DNA of 64,000 bases, taken from VMCP01 sp964415065. GTDB taxonomy: Bacteria; Bacteroidota; Bacteroidia; NS11-12g; UBA955. The translations under genes and the position numbers were made by a program. This document shows positions 25,737 to 33,920 of this stretch, piece after piece. The notes under the pieces were generated by a model. That model did not search any database and was not told the origin of the DNA. It worked only from the letters and a program-made list of their open reading frames with translations. The number at the start of each line of letters is the position of its first letter. The stretch's first letter is position 1. The stretch is from the NCBI GenBank assembly GCA_964415065.1, contig CAYPYX010000009.1, positions 8,794 to 72,793 of the forward strand, given 5' to 3'.

Positions 25737-26726
25737 TTATATCCAACCTTTTTTATACAAAGATTCTGCGATTTGTACGGCATTGGTAGCAGCACCTTTT
25801 CTAAGATTATCGGAAACTACCCACATATTTATTGTATTGCTATGTGATTCATCCAAACGTAATCTTCCAACGAAAACTGCGTCTTTATCATGTGCGGTTA
25901 ATGGCATAGGATAGATTTTTTCTTGGGGATTGTCTTGAATGATAATTCCGGGCGCATTTTCCAAAGTGGAGAAAACTTCATTTAAGGATATAGGAGATTC
26001 AAATTCGGCATTTATCGACTCACTATGTCCGCCCATTGTTGGAATTCGTACCGTGGTTGCAGTTATTTTCAAGTCAGGCAAGTTCATGATTTTACGTGTT
26101 TCTAAAATCATTTTCATTTCTTCTTTGGTGTATCCATTGTCTTGAAATACGTCGATATGTGGTAATACATTTAAATCGATGGGGTATGGATAAACGGTCT
26201 CACCTTCAATTCCTTTGCGTTCATTCATTAATTGTTCTACCGCTTTTTGTCCGGTACCTGTAACGGATTGATAGGTAGAAACAATAACACGCTTAAGATT
26301 GAATTTTTTGTGCAAGGGTTCAAGCGCAACTACCATTTGTATAGTTGAACAATTGGGATTTGCTATAATTTTAGCGTCAGGTGTTAAGACATTTTCATTA
26401 ACTTCAGGAACAACTAATGGAATTTGAGGCTCCATTCTCCAAGCCGATGAGTTGTCGATAACGAATGTTCCAACTTCTGCAAATTTAGGTGCCCATTTTA
26501 AACTGGTGGAACCACCTGCCGAGAAAAGGGCTACTTGAGGCTTCATTTGAATCGCAGTTTCCATACTTACCACAGGATAAGATCTTCCCTTAAATTCCAC
26601 TAACTTCCCTATACTTCGTTCAGAAGCAACTGGAATTAATTCTGTTACCGGGAAATTGCGTTCATTAAGAACTTGGAGCATTTTGGTGCCAACCAATCCA
26701 GTTGCACCTATTACAGCCACTTTCAT
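25737..26726 (-). CDS. asd: Aspartate-semialdehyde dehydrogenase
   Basis: 329 residues. It reduces aspartyl-4-phosphate to aspartate semialdehyde with NADPH, the branch point to lysine/diaminopimelate, threonine and methionine. The Rossmann motif VIGATGLVGTKMLQVL is at the N terminus, the catalytic cysteine lies in NPNCSTIQ near residue 128, and RIPTMGGHSESINAEF carries the active-site arginine/histidine region. Its ATG overlaps the stop of the upstream small lipoprotein gene by one base (TAATG), so translation is probably coupled. Confidence 0.96.
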   Translation of the reverse strand: MKVAVIGATGLVGTKMLQVLNERNFPVTELIPVASERSIGKLVEFKGRSYPVVSMETAIQMKPQVALFSAGGSTSLKWAPKFAEVGTFVIDNSSAWRMEPQIPLVVPEVNENVLTPDAKIIANPNCSTIQMVVALEPLHKKFNLKRVIVSTYQSVTGTGQKAVEQLMNERKGIEGETVYPYPIDLNVLPHIDVFQDNGYTKEEMKMILETRKIMNLPDLKITATTVRIPTMGGHSESINAEFESPISLNEVFSTLENAPGIIIQDNPQEKIYPMPLTAHDKDAVFVGRLRLDESHSNTINMWVVSDNLRKGAATNAVQIAESLYKKGWI

Positions 26727-26908
26727 TATTTAGCAGAATCGTTATTTTCGGTTGCAGAGTCGTCTTCTAAGGATTCAAACTCAGCTTCCTGGGTTTGTTG
26801 ATCTAAGCTATCTTGAGATTTTTTTTCTTCTTCAGTGTAGGCAGAAGGTGAATCGGCGCAGGAGAACATCATCAATGAAACTGCTGCAATTATCATTAAT
26901 TTTTTCAT
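26726..26908 (-). CDS. Small acidic lipoprotein
   Basis: A 60-residue peptide with a textbook lipoprotein signal (MKKLMIIAAVSLMMFSC, lipobox MFSC), leaving about 43 acidic residues rich in Glu, Asp, Ser and Gln. The one-base overlap with asd implies one operon. No recognisable domain. A periplasm-facing anchored peptide is inferred. Confidence 0.75.
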   Translation of the reverse strand: MKKLMIIAAVSLMMFSCADSPSAYTEEEKKSQDSLDQQTQEAEFESLEDDSATENNDSAK

Positions 26909-27022
26909 AGTCTGGTCTTATTTATAGGTTGGTGCTAATTTGTTGAAGGCTTTGTGTTCAGTTTTAATTTATCGTATCGGATGAACTAGTTTTAATCATT
27001 TAAACGAAGGAAGAAATTAAAT

Positions 27023-27484
27023 TTAGAAAATTTCTAATTTTTCAAAAAAATCATTCCATTCTGAGTAGTCCTTTTTGCCTGTTTCTGTTTCCTTAAAACA
27101 GTTTATTGAAAATTGAAGTTGGTTACTTTCAATGATTTCATCTGCGCTTTCTGGGGATGTTACCACGGTTGTGTAATCGTGAAAGGTCATCCAAATTCCC
27201 ACATCTGGAAATTGATTTTGGGTTACTGAAAGTTGATCTTCTTTACATTGAATTCCATCAATAGGTAAAATGTTTAACCAAGATTCAATTTGTTCAAAGT
27301 TGGGAGAATCATGGATTTCAAGAATTACTTTAGGTCCAGCGCACCAGCCTATTATTTCTTGTATTGCTTGAGGAGAAATTGCGAAATCTCCGTCGATAGA
27401 AAATCCAATATAATCTGCAAGTGCTGCCGCTGCATAGCGGGCATCTCCTAGGTCTTGCACATGATTAAATTTAATTGAATACAT
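27023..27484 (-). CDS. TrpF-like (phosphoribosylanthranilate isomerase-fold) hypothetical protein
   Basis: 153 residues from ATG 27484; the upstream TTG at 27496 abuts a terminator. The N-terminal FNHVQDLGDARYAAAALADYIGFSID resembles the opening strand and helix of phosphoribosylanthranilate isomerase, where the substrate-handling motif is normally K-x-C-G. The catalytic cysteine region is not conserved here (FNHVQD) and the protein is about 50 residues shorter than TrpF. No other trp genes are adjacent. A degenerate barrel of unknown role is more likely than a working isomerase. Confidence 0.6.
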   Translation of the reverse strand: MYSIKFNHVQDLGDARYAAAALADYIGFSIDGDFAISPQAIQEIIGWCAGPKVILEIHDSPNFEQIESWLNILPIDGIQCKEDQLSVTQNQFPDVGIWMTFHDYTTVVTSPESADEIIESNQLQFSINCFKETETGKKDYSEWNDFFEKLEIF

Positions 27485-27494
27485 AATTATTATC

Positions 27495-27524
27495 AAAAAA
27501 AAGGCCTCTTTTTTGAAGAGGCCT
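27495..27524 (-). terminator. Intrinsic terminator after the pyruvate dehydrogenase E2 gene
   Basis: AGGCCTCTT (27502-27510) and AAGAGGCCT (27516-27524) form a perfect 9-bp stem with a 5-base loop, followed on the minus strand by eight U residues. It lies just after the E2 stop and before the next gene's ATG. Confidence 0.93.
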
Positions 27525-27532
27525 ATATAAAA

Positions 27533-28786
27533 TTAAACTAATAATTTGACAGGCTCTTCAAGGTAGGACTTAAGAGTTTGTAAGAATGCTGCACCCATAG
27601 CACCATCAACAACTCTGTGGTCACAACTTAATGTAACCTTCATGGTTTTGACTGGTTTTATTTCACCGTTTACTACTCCTACAGTATCTTTAACAGTACC
27701 AACCGCCAAAATACATGCATCAGGTGGGTTGATGATTGCTGTGAATTCATCGATTCCAAACATACCCAGATTGCTTATGGTAAAAGTGTTTCCAGCCCAA
27801 TCTTGAGGTTGTAATTTCTTTTCTTTTGCTTTGGCTCCGAAAGCTTTCACTTCAGAACTGATTTGCGAAAGGGATTTATTGTCTGCAAAACGAACTACTG
27901 GTACAAGAAGTCCATCTTCCACAGCCATAGCAACACCGATATGGATATGGTGGTTATAGCGAATTTTGGTATCTAACCAACTTGAATTGATATTTGGATG
28001 TTTACGCAAAGAGGCTGCAGCCGCTTTTACAACGATGTCATTCATAGAAATTTTCACATCGCTGATGGCATTCATTTGTTCTCTAGCGATTGTAGCTTTA
28101 TCCATATTAATTTCTACAGTTAAGTAGAAGTGAGGTGCTGTAAATTTAGATTCGCCTAGGCGAGCAGCTATGGTTTTTCTCATTTGAGAAACAGGAACTT
28201 CGGTAAAGCTTTCTTGACCGACAACTGCTTGTGAAACGCTTGCCGTGGTAGTAGTAGAAGAATTAGAAGCAGCTGGAGCAGCATTTTCTAGATCTTTTTT
28301 TACAATTCTTCCGTTTTCACCTGTGCCTTGAATTCCATTTAAATCAATACCTTTTTCAGCAGCTATTTTTTTAGCAAGCGGACTTGCTAAAACACGGCCA
28401 TTTGAATCAGAAATAACGGTAGAAGATGTATTTGTAACTGCAGGGGTAGCTACTTCAACTGGAGCTGAAGTGGATGAATTTGTTGAGGATGTATTGTTAT
28501 TGGATCCGCTTGAAGCAGCACCCGACAACAACGCTTGGAAATCCTCACCAGGTTGACCTACAACTGCAATTGGAGCATCTACGGGAATAGCTTGGCCTTC
28601 GTTTGCAATTAAATGTAGAATTTGACCCTTGGAATATACTTCCATATCCATGGTAGCTTTGTCCGTTTCTACCTCTGCAATAATATCTCCACTTTTTACA
28701 GAATCGCCTATTTTAACAGTCCAACGAACGATGACCCCTTCGGTCATGGTATCGCTCATTTTGGGCAAGGTGATGATTTCAGCCAT
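27533..28786 (-). CDS. Dihydrolipoamide acetyltransferase, E2 of pyruvate dehydrogenase complex
   Basis: 417 residues from ATG 28786 (MAEIITLPKMSDTMTEG); the upstream extension overlaps promoter elements. E2 moves the acetyl group from E1 to CoA. One lipoyl domain carries Lys43 in ETDKATMDME. An Ala/Ser/Thr/Asn-rich linker follows, then a peripheral-subunit-binding domain (ASPLAKKIAAEKGIDLNGI), then the catalytic core ending with DHRVVDGAMGAAFL, which holds the active-site histidine. No E1 or E3 gene is adjacent. The MSDTMTEG opening favours pyruvate over 2-oxoglutarate. Confidence 0.93.
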   Translation of the reverse strand: MAEIITLPKMSDTMTEGVIVRWTVKIGDSVKSGDIIAEVETDKATMDMEVYSKGQILHLIANEGQAIPVDAPIAVVGQPGEDFQALLSGAASSGSNNNTSSTNSSTSAPVEVATPAVTNTSSTVISDSNGRVLASPLAKKIAAEKGIDLNGIQGTGENGRIVKKDLENAAPAASNSSTTTTASVSQAVVGQESFTEVPVSQMRKTIAARLGESKFTAPHFYLTVEINMDKATIAREQMNAISDVKISMNDIVVKAAAASLRKHPNINSSWLDTKIRYNHHIHIGVAMAVEDGLLVPVVRFADNKSLSQISSEVKAFGAKAKEKKLQPQDWAGNTFTISNLGMFGIDEFTAIINPPDACILAVGTVKDTVGVVNGEIKPVKTMKVTLSCDHRVVDGAMGAAFLQTLKSYLEEPVKLLV

Positions 28787-28808
28787 AATTGATTTTCTTA
28801 TCAGCGTG

Positions 28809-28833
28809 CAAAAATAAGACTTTTTCAAAGATA
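28809..28833 (-). promoter_or_regulatory. Two candidate -7 elements for the E2 gene
   Basis: TATTTTTG (28809-28816) and TATCTTTG (28826-28833) on the minus strand both match TAnnTTTG. Their presence within a possible upstream extension supports ATG 28786 as the true start. Confidence 0.5.
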
Positions 28834-29028
28834 AAGGGAAGTAAAAAATGCGCTTGTTTCAATTATTATCGATAAGAGTGCTACAATTTGGTTTTCATAA
28901 GTATACGATATCTGAATTTGCTTAAGATTTTGGTATTGAAATTCGTTTGAAAATTGGGAAAATCGGGTAGATAGCTAGCACAGGTATACAAAACAGTTGT
29001 TTTAGTGTGTTTTACAAATTCAAACCAC

Positions 29029-29036
29029 TAAATTTG
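29029..29036 (+). promoter_or_regulatory. -7 promoter element of thyA
   Basis: TAAATTTG, nine bases before ATG 29046, is a perfect -7 element. It lies inside an upstream reading-frame extension, so 29046 is the likely start. Confidence 0.55.
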
Positions 29037-29045
29037 TATTGTCCT

Positions 29046-29852
29046 ATGAAGAATCCTTCCAATCAATACGAATCGTTTTTAAAGTATGTTTTAGAACACG
29101 GAACACGTAAAACAGATAGAACAAATACCGGAACCATTAGTGTTTTTGGGGGACAACTGCGATTTGATTTAGAAAAAGGATTTCCGTTAATTACCACGAA
29201 GAAAGTACATCTTAAAAGCATTATTCATGAGTTGTTGTGGTTTTTAAAAGGGGAAACCAATATTGCTTATCTAAAAGAAAATGGTGTTAGTATTTGGGAT
29301 GAATGGGCAGATGAAAATGGAGAATTAGGTCCTGTATACGGAAAACAATGGAGGAGCTGGGAAGCTAAAGATGGAAAGGTTATCGACCAAATTCAAGAAG
29401 CTTTGCATTTAATTCAGCACCAACCTGATTCCCGCAGGATTTTGGTAAACGCTTGGAATGTTGGTGAATTAGACAAAATGGCTTTGATGCCTTGTCATAC
29501 GCTTTTTCAATTTTATGTTGCCGATGGTAAGTTGAGTTGTCAGTTGTATCAAAGGAGTGCTGATTTATTTTTAGGAGTTCCTTTTAATATCGCCAGTTAC
29601 GCCTTATTAACTTTAATGATGGCCCAAGTAACTGGATTGAAACCCGGTGATTTTGTTCACACCTTTGGAGATGCTCATATTTACACGAATCACTTAGAAC
29701 AGGTGAATTTGCAATTATCGAGGGAGGAACGTCCGTATCCTACCATGAAATTGAATCCAGATGTCAAGAACCTGTTTGATTTTAAATTTGATGATTTTCA
29801 GCTTGAGGGTTATGATCCTTGGCCTGCGATTAAAGGGGCTGTGGCCGTGTGA
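29046..29852 (+). CDS. thyA: Thymidylate synthase
   Basis: 268 residues. It methylates dUMP to dTMP using methylenetetrahydrofolate. Family blocks are complete: RTNTGTISVFGGQLRFDL, the catalytic Cys150 in MPCHTLFQFYV, CQLYQRSADLFLGVPFNIASYALL, and GDAHIYTNHLEQ. ATG 29046 is preferred over an upstream alternative at 29007 because a promoter element lies between. The usual partner folA (dihydrofolate reductase) is not downstream; a TonB receptor follows instead. Confidence 0.97.
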   Translation: MKNPSNQYESFLKYVLEHGTRKTDRTNTGTISVFGGQLRFDLEKGFPLITTKKVHLKSIIHELLWFLKGETNIAYLKENGVSIWDEWADENGELGPVYGKQWRSWEAKDGKVIDQIQEALHLIQHQPDSRRILVNAWNVGELDKMALMPCHTLFQFYVADGKLSCQLYQRSADLFLGVPFNIASYALLTLMMAQVTGLKPGDFVHTFGDAHIYTNHLEQVNLQLSREERPYPTMKLNPDVKNLFDFKFDDFQLEGYDPWPAIKGAVAV

Positions 29853-29915
29853 TTTCTGTTTTACACTGCGAAATTCATTTGCGGTACAATTCATTAATAT
29901 CTGATATAACTCTGT

Positions 29916-29968
29916 ACTTAACACGTTTAGAAATTAGCCAATGGTTTTAATGTGTTAAGTTTTGGCTA
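29916..29968. repeat. Interleaved inverted repeats (possible pseudoknot)
   Basis: ACTTAACAC (29916-29924) pairs with GTGTTAAGT (29952-29960), and TAGCCAA (29935-29941) pairs with TTGGCTA (29962-29968). The two pairs interleave in the a-b-a'-b' order of an H-type pseudoknot. They lie between thyA and the TonB receptor gene. Confidence 0.5.
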
Positions 29969-30054
29969 TTTCGGTAGTATTGAAGTGGATTATTTTTGTA
30001 ACTTTTGGGGGATATGTTTCGTTTTCTTGTTGTACACTCGATTTCTTATAATTT

Positions 30055-32520
30055 ATGACGTTAATTTACCCGTATGGTCGAATTGCGATTCGAACGCAAT
30101 TCGCTCGATTTTTAATTATTGTTTCCAGTTTTTTTGCAACTAATCAAGCTTTAAACGCCCAAGGAAATCTTGGAGCCACTGTTTCTAAAACAAATGTTAC
30201 GGTATCCGGATTCGTACAGGATGAAACCAGTGGCGAGATGTTGGGAGGAGTAAATGTAGCAGTTTTCCCTAATTACATAGTTACAACTACCAATCGATAT
30301 GGTTTTTACAGTATTACCATCCCCCGAAACAGCCAAAATTCTCATGTTTCTGTGGTTGCAAATTATCCCTCATTTCAAATTGATAGTTTAAAATGGACGG
30401 CATCGAAAGATACCTTCGTTACATTTAAATTGGTTCAAATTCAACGCGATGTTGAGAAAATCGATACGGTGAATATCAAAGTTCGAAAAACGATTGCGGA
30501 TAAAGTGGAAATGAGTCGAATTGAAATTCCCGTGAACCAAATTAAGGAGATTCCGGCATTGTTGGGTGAAAAAGACGTGTTGAAAGTGATACAATTGCTG
30601 CCAGGTGTTCAAAAAGGGAGTGAAGGTCAAAGTGGAATTTACGTACGTGGTGGAGGTCCTGATCAAAATTTGTTGATTCTGGATGAAGCAGTAGTGTACA
30701 ATGCTTCACATTTATTCGGATTTTTTAGTGTTTTTAATGGCGATGCTTTAAAATCTGTGGAATTGGTAAAAGGTGGATTTCCTGCTCGATACGGTGGAAG
30801 ATTATCGAGTGTAATTGATTTGAGTATGAAGGAAGGAAATAATCAGAGAACCACCGGTGAAGTTGGAATAGGATTAATTAGCTCTCGATTTTTAGTTGAA
30901 GGTCCTTTGAAAAAGGGAAAAAGTTCGTTTATGGTATCGGGAAGACGAACCTATATTGATGTTTTGATGCAGCCAATTATTATGGCTCAGTCTGGCGGAA
31001 ATACTGGAGGATATTTCTTCTACGATTTTAATGCAAAGGCTAATTACATTCTGAGTGATAAAGATAAAGTTTATGTGAGTGGATATTTCGGACAGGACAA
31101 GTTTTACACGGGGGTTAAAGAGAAAAATTCTCGGTTTGATTCTGATTTTGGATGGGGAAATCGAACTTTAACTGCACGTTGGAATCATTTATTTAATCCT
31201 AAGCTATTTGTAAATACTTCGTTAATATACAGTCATTACAATTTGAGTATTGGTGTTGAGAACTATGCACCTGCTGATACCTTCTTGTTGAAATATTCGA
31301 GTTTGATTGATGACTATGGAGTGAAGTCGGATTTCGATTGGCGACCACTACCTGGTCATATGGTTCGCTTCGGGTTTTCAACCATTATGCACCAATTTAG
31401 ACCTGGAGCCGTGGTGGTTAAATTCGGGCAAACAAATGCATTAGATCGAGCTATACAAACCATCACAAATTATGAAAGCGGGGTGTATATTGAGGATCAA
31501 TGGAGAATCAACAAGAAGTTTACCATATATCCTGGATTTAGAATTAGTCATTATGTTGTTGGTAAAAAACAGTATGTTTTCCCAGAGCCACGTTTTTCAG
31601 GATCCTATAATTTGAGAAAAGATTTATCGTTTAAGGCATCTTATGCCATGATGAATCAATATATCCACTTACTTAGTAATTCCGGTATTTCTTTACCAAC
31701 TGATTTATGGGTGCCAGCAACGGAAAATATCAAACCCATGAGAAGTCAACAAGTAGCTGCAGGTTTGGCAAAAGATTTTAAGAAAGGATTTAGTTTGAGT
31801 TTGGAAGGGTACTATAAAACCATGTCGAATATGATTCAGTACAAGGATGGCGCATCCTTCTTTTTGGATGAAGATTTATTTGATCCTCAAGCACCTACCG
31901 ACAGTAGATCCTGGGAGAACAAAGTAACCGCGGGTAGAGGATGGAGTTATGGAGCTGAACTTTTCTTGCAAAAGCAAATGGGTAAATTAACCGGTTGGGT
32001 GGGATATACTTTGAGTTGGACCCAATTGCAGTTTGATGAGTTAAATGGTGGTAAAGTATTTAACGCAAAATACGATAGACGTCATGATTTGTCGGTAGTT
32101 AGTATTTATAAAATTTCCAAATATTTAACTATTTCAGGAACATGGGTTTATGGAACGGGGAATGCAATTACAGCTCCTCAGGGTATTATTCCTGCAACGG
32201 GTCATCAAATGAGTAAACTTCCGTTTATTTGGAGTCCCGAAGTACAATTTCCTGGATCCTATATAGATTATGGTGCACGCAATAGTTTTAGAATGGAAGC
32301 GTACCATAGATTGGATTTCGGTATTCAATTTTCCAAGCCCAAGAAGTTGGGTGTGCAAACATGGGAGTTTAGTGTTTATAATGCATACAACAGAGCCAAT
32401 CCATTTTTCTATTATGGTGGATATGATTGGGATGGGCCAAATCCAAATGAGTTGAAATTGAAAAAGATTTCTTTGTTTCCAATTATTCCTTCAATCACTT
32501 ATTCGTTTAAATTTAAATAA
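30055..32520 (+). CDS. TonB-dependent receptor with carboxypeptidase-like N-terminal domain
   Basis: An 821-residue outer-membrane transporter. A signal region (residues about 15-35) precedes a CarboxypepD_reg-like domain (SGFVQDETSGEMLGGVNV). A plug follows (EIPALLGEKDVLKVIQLLPG, GIYVRGGGPDQNLLILDEA, GGFPARYGGRLSSVIDL), then a beta-barrel ending TYSFKFK. Directly downstream, 42 bases away, is a DUF4249 lipoprotein gene. This receptor type plus DUF4249 is a recurrent Bacteroidota pair with unknown cargo. No riboswitch was recognised upstream, but interleaved inverted repeats lie at 29916-29968. Confidence 0.92.
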   Translation: MTLIYPYGRIAIRTQFARFLIIVSSFFATNQALNAQGNLGATVSKTNVTVSGFVQDETSGEMLGGVNVAVFPNYIVTTTNRYGFYSITIPRNSQNSHVSVVANYPSFQIDSLKWTASKDTFVTFKLVQIQRDVEKIDTVNIKVRKTIADKVEMSRIEIPVNQIKEIPALLGEKDVLKVIQLLPGVQKGSEGQSGIYVRGGGPDQNLLILDEAVVYNASHLFGFFSVFNGDALKSVELVKGGFPARYGGRLSSVIDLSMKEGNNQRTTGEVGIGLISSRFLVEGPLKKGKSSFMVSGRRTYIDVLMQPIIMAQSGGNTGGYFFYDFNAKANYILSDKDKVYVSGYFGQDKFYTGVKEKNSRFDSDFGWGNRTLTARWNHLFNPKLFVNTSLIYSHYNLSIGVENYAPADTFLLKYSSLIDDYGVKSDFDWRPLPGHMVRFGFSTIMHQFRPGAVVVKFGQTNALDRAIQTITNYESGVYIEDQWRINKKFTIYPGFRISHYVVGKKQYVFPEPRFSGSYNLRKDLSFKASYAMMNQYIHLLSNSGISLPTDLWVPATENIKPMRSQQVAAGLAKDFKKGFSLSLEGYYKTMSNMIQYKDGASFFLDEDLFDPQAPTDSRSWENKVTAGRGWSYGAELFLQKQMGKLTGWVGYTLSWTQLQFDELNGGKVFNAKYDRRHDLSVVSIYKISKYLTISGTWVYGTGNAITAPQGIIPATGHQMSKLPFIWSPEVQFPGSYIDYGARNSFRMEAYHRLDFGIQFSKPKKLGVQTWEFSVYNAYNRANPFFYYGGYDWDGPNPNELKLKKISLFPIIPSITYSFKFK

Positions 32521-32562
32521 GTTAGATTGATTGTTGTTAAAATAATAAATTAAAATATTGTT

Positions 32563-33543
32563 ATGTCTATCACGAAAAAATTAATACAAGTATATAAAAT
32601 TGAAGCAAATCGCTCTAAAGAAATGAATGGCTCCGTCTCTAAGTTAGTTGATTCAATCACACGTAATTTGAGCGCTATATTAATAATTAGCTTATCCGTA
32701 GTTTTAAGCAGTTGTGAACAAGATGCAGAAGTAGATCCCCCGAAATTCGTTAAGAAGCCTGTAATAACATGTTTAATGACACCCAAATCTAATTTTGTGG
32801 AAGCAAAATTGAATTATACCCGACCCTATTACGGTGATCAAACGAATTCAACGGTGGAACATATTACAGATGCCGTATTGGTATTGGAAGATTTAAATTT
32901 AGGTTCAAAAGATACGTTTTCACATACGGGTATGGGATTGTATCAGTTATTATTAAAAAATGTCATGCTGATTTCAAACCATAAGTATGAATTGCGAGTG
33001 ATTATGAAAGATGGTCAAGTACACAAAGCACAATCTACGGTTCCTCCCCCAGCTGATTTTGCAAATTTGACCGTCAATTATGCCACACAAGGCAAAGAGT
33101 ATGAGGAAACAGATCCATGGGGTGGTCCGACTTATACCGTTCATCCAGTAACCATTGAATTTAGTTACAAGGGATTAAATCAAGGGTTTTATGTTTCACC
33201 TCAATTGGAAGGCGCAGCAAAAAATTTGTTAGGTCAAGAGGCACAATTCGAACTATATTTTAATGAGGAAACTCAAGAGGGATTAGGAAATAAACCCATT
33301 GTTTTCTTTAATAGAACGTATTTTTATTCCGGTTTTGGTCTAAATGGCCCCTTTAAATTATCGGAATTGCGTGGAACCATTTATACCATGGACAAAGCAT
33401 ATAGAGATTTGTACTTGGTGCAATGGCAAGACGATGAAAACCCATTTCAAGAACCCATTCTTTATAATTCTAACTTTAGTGAAGGGGCTATTGGCGTATT
33501 TGGTAGTTATGATTTTTCAACAGGTTCGGTAGAGTTAAAATAA
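32563..33543 (+). CDS. DUF4249 lipoprotein (TonB receptor partner)
   Basis: 326 residues. A lipoprotein signal with lipobox VLSSC is near residues 43-47. This is unusually deep if ATG 32563 is used and shorter from ATG 32623, which may be the real start. The mature part has the DUF4249 pattern: KPVITCLMTP, ITDAVLVLEDL, YELRVIMKDG. As with SusD-type partners, it probably caps or assists the neighbouring receptor at the outer membrane, but its ligand is unknown. The gene is followed by the 19-bp tandem repeat. Confidence 0.85.
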   Translation: MSITKKLIQVYKIEANRSKEMNGSVSKLVDSITRNLSAILIISLSVVLSSCEQDAEVDPPKFVKKPVITCLMTPKSNFVEAKLNYTRPYYGDQTNSTVEHITDAVLVLEDLNLGSKDTFSHTGMGLYQLLLKNVMLISNHKYELRVIMKDGQVHKAQSTVPPPADFANLTVNYATQGKEYEETDPWGGPTYTVHPVTIEFSYKGLNQGFYVSPQLEGAAKNLLGQEAQFELYFNEETQEGLGNKPIVFFNRTYFYSGFGLNGPFKLSELRGTIYTMDKAYRDLYLVQWQDDENPFQEPILYNSNFSEGAIGVFGSYDFSTGSVELK

Positions 33544-33585
33544 GATCTTTGCGACTGTTTAATCGGCTGATTCGGGACCCTAGTA

Positions 33586-33833
33586 TATGCTTCGGTCCGT
33601 TGTATATGCTTCGGTCCGTTGTGTATGCTTCGGTCCGTTGTGTATGCTTCGGTCCGTTATATATGCTTCGGTCCGAACNNNNNNNNNNNNNNNNNNNNNN
33701 NNNNNNNNNNNNNNNNNNNNNNNNNNNNNNNNNNNNNNNNNNNNNNNNNNNNNNNNNNNNNNNNNNNNNNNNNNNNNNTATGCTTCGGTCCGTTGTGTAT
33801 GCTTCGGTCCGTTATATATGCTTCGGTCCGAAC
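33586..33833. repeat. 19-bp tandem repeat (minisatellite) interrupted by assembly gap
   Basis: Units of TATGCTTCGGTCCGTTGTG (last three bases vary as GTA, GTG or ATA) start at 33586, 33605, 33624, 33643 and 33662 left of the gap, and at 33779, 33798 and 33817 right of it. The terminal copy on each side ends GTCCGAAC. The 55 bases ending at 33678 are identical to the 55 bases starting at 33779. Confidence 0.95.
33679..33778. other. 100-N assembly gap
   Basis: Exactly 100 N. The flanks carry the same 55-base sequence, so the true gap may be negative (contig overlap) or an array of unknown length. Confidence 0.95.
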
Positions 33834-33920
33834 GAATTATTCATAAATCAGTATCAAAATTCTGAAGATGATTTCAACTATTCTATGATGTGATAAAATA
33901 ACTGGAGTAGTAGAGTAGGA

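Larger units (their letters stand above)
33544..33920. other. Gene-free stretch containing minisatellite and gap
   Basis: 377 bases between the DUF4249 stop and the end of the convergent arginase-like gene. It holds the 19-bp repeat at 33586-33833 with a 100-N gap. The remaining flanks show no gene or clear terminator. Reading frames through the repeat are products of the 19-bp period. Confidence 0.8.

Noticed and set aside
33586..33833. CRISPR array
   Set aside because: Units are contiguous 19-bp copies without unique spacers and no cas genes are present.
33549..33893. Several open frames through the repeat and N gap
   Set aside because: They arise because a 19-bp period cycles through all three frames without stops; the products are repeat peptides and Ns.
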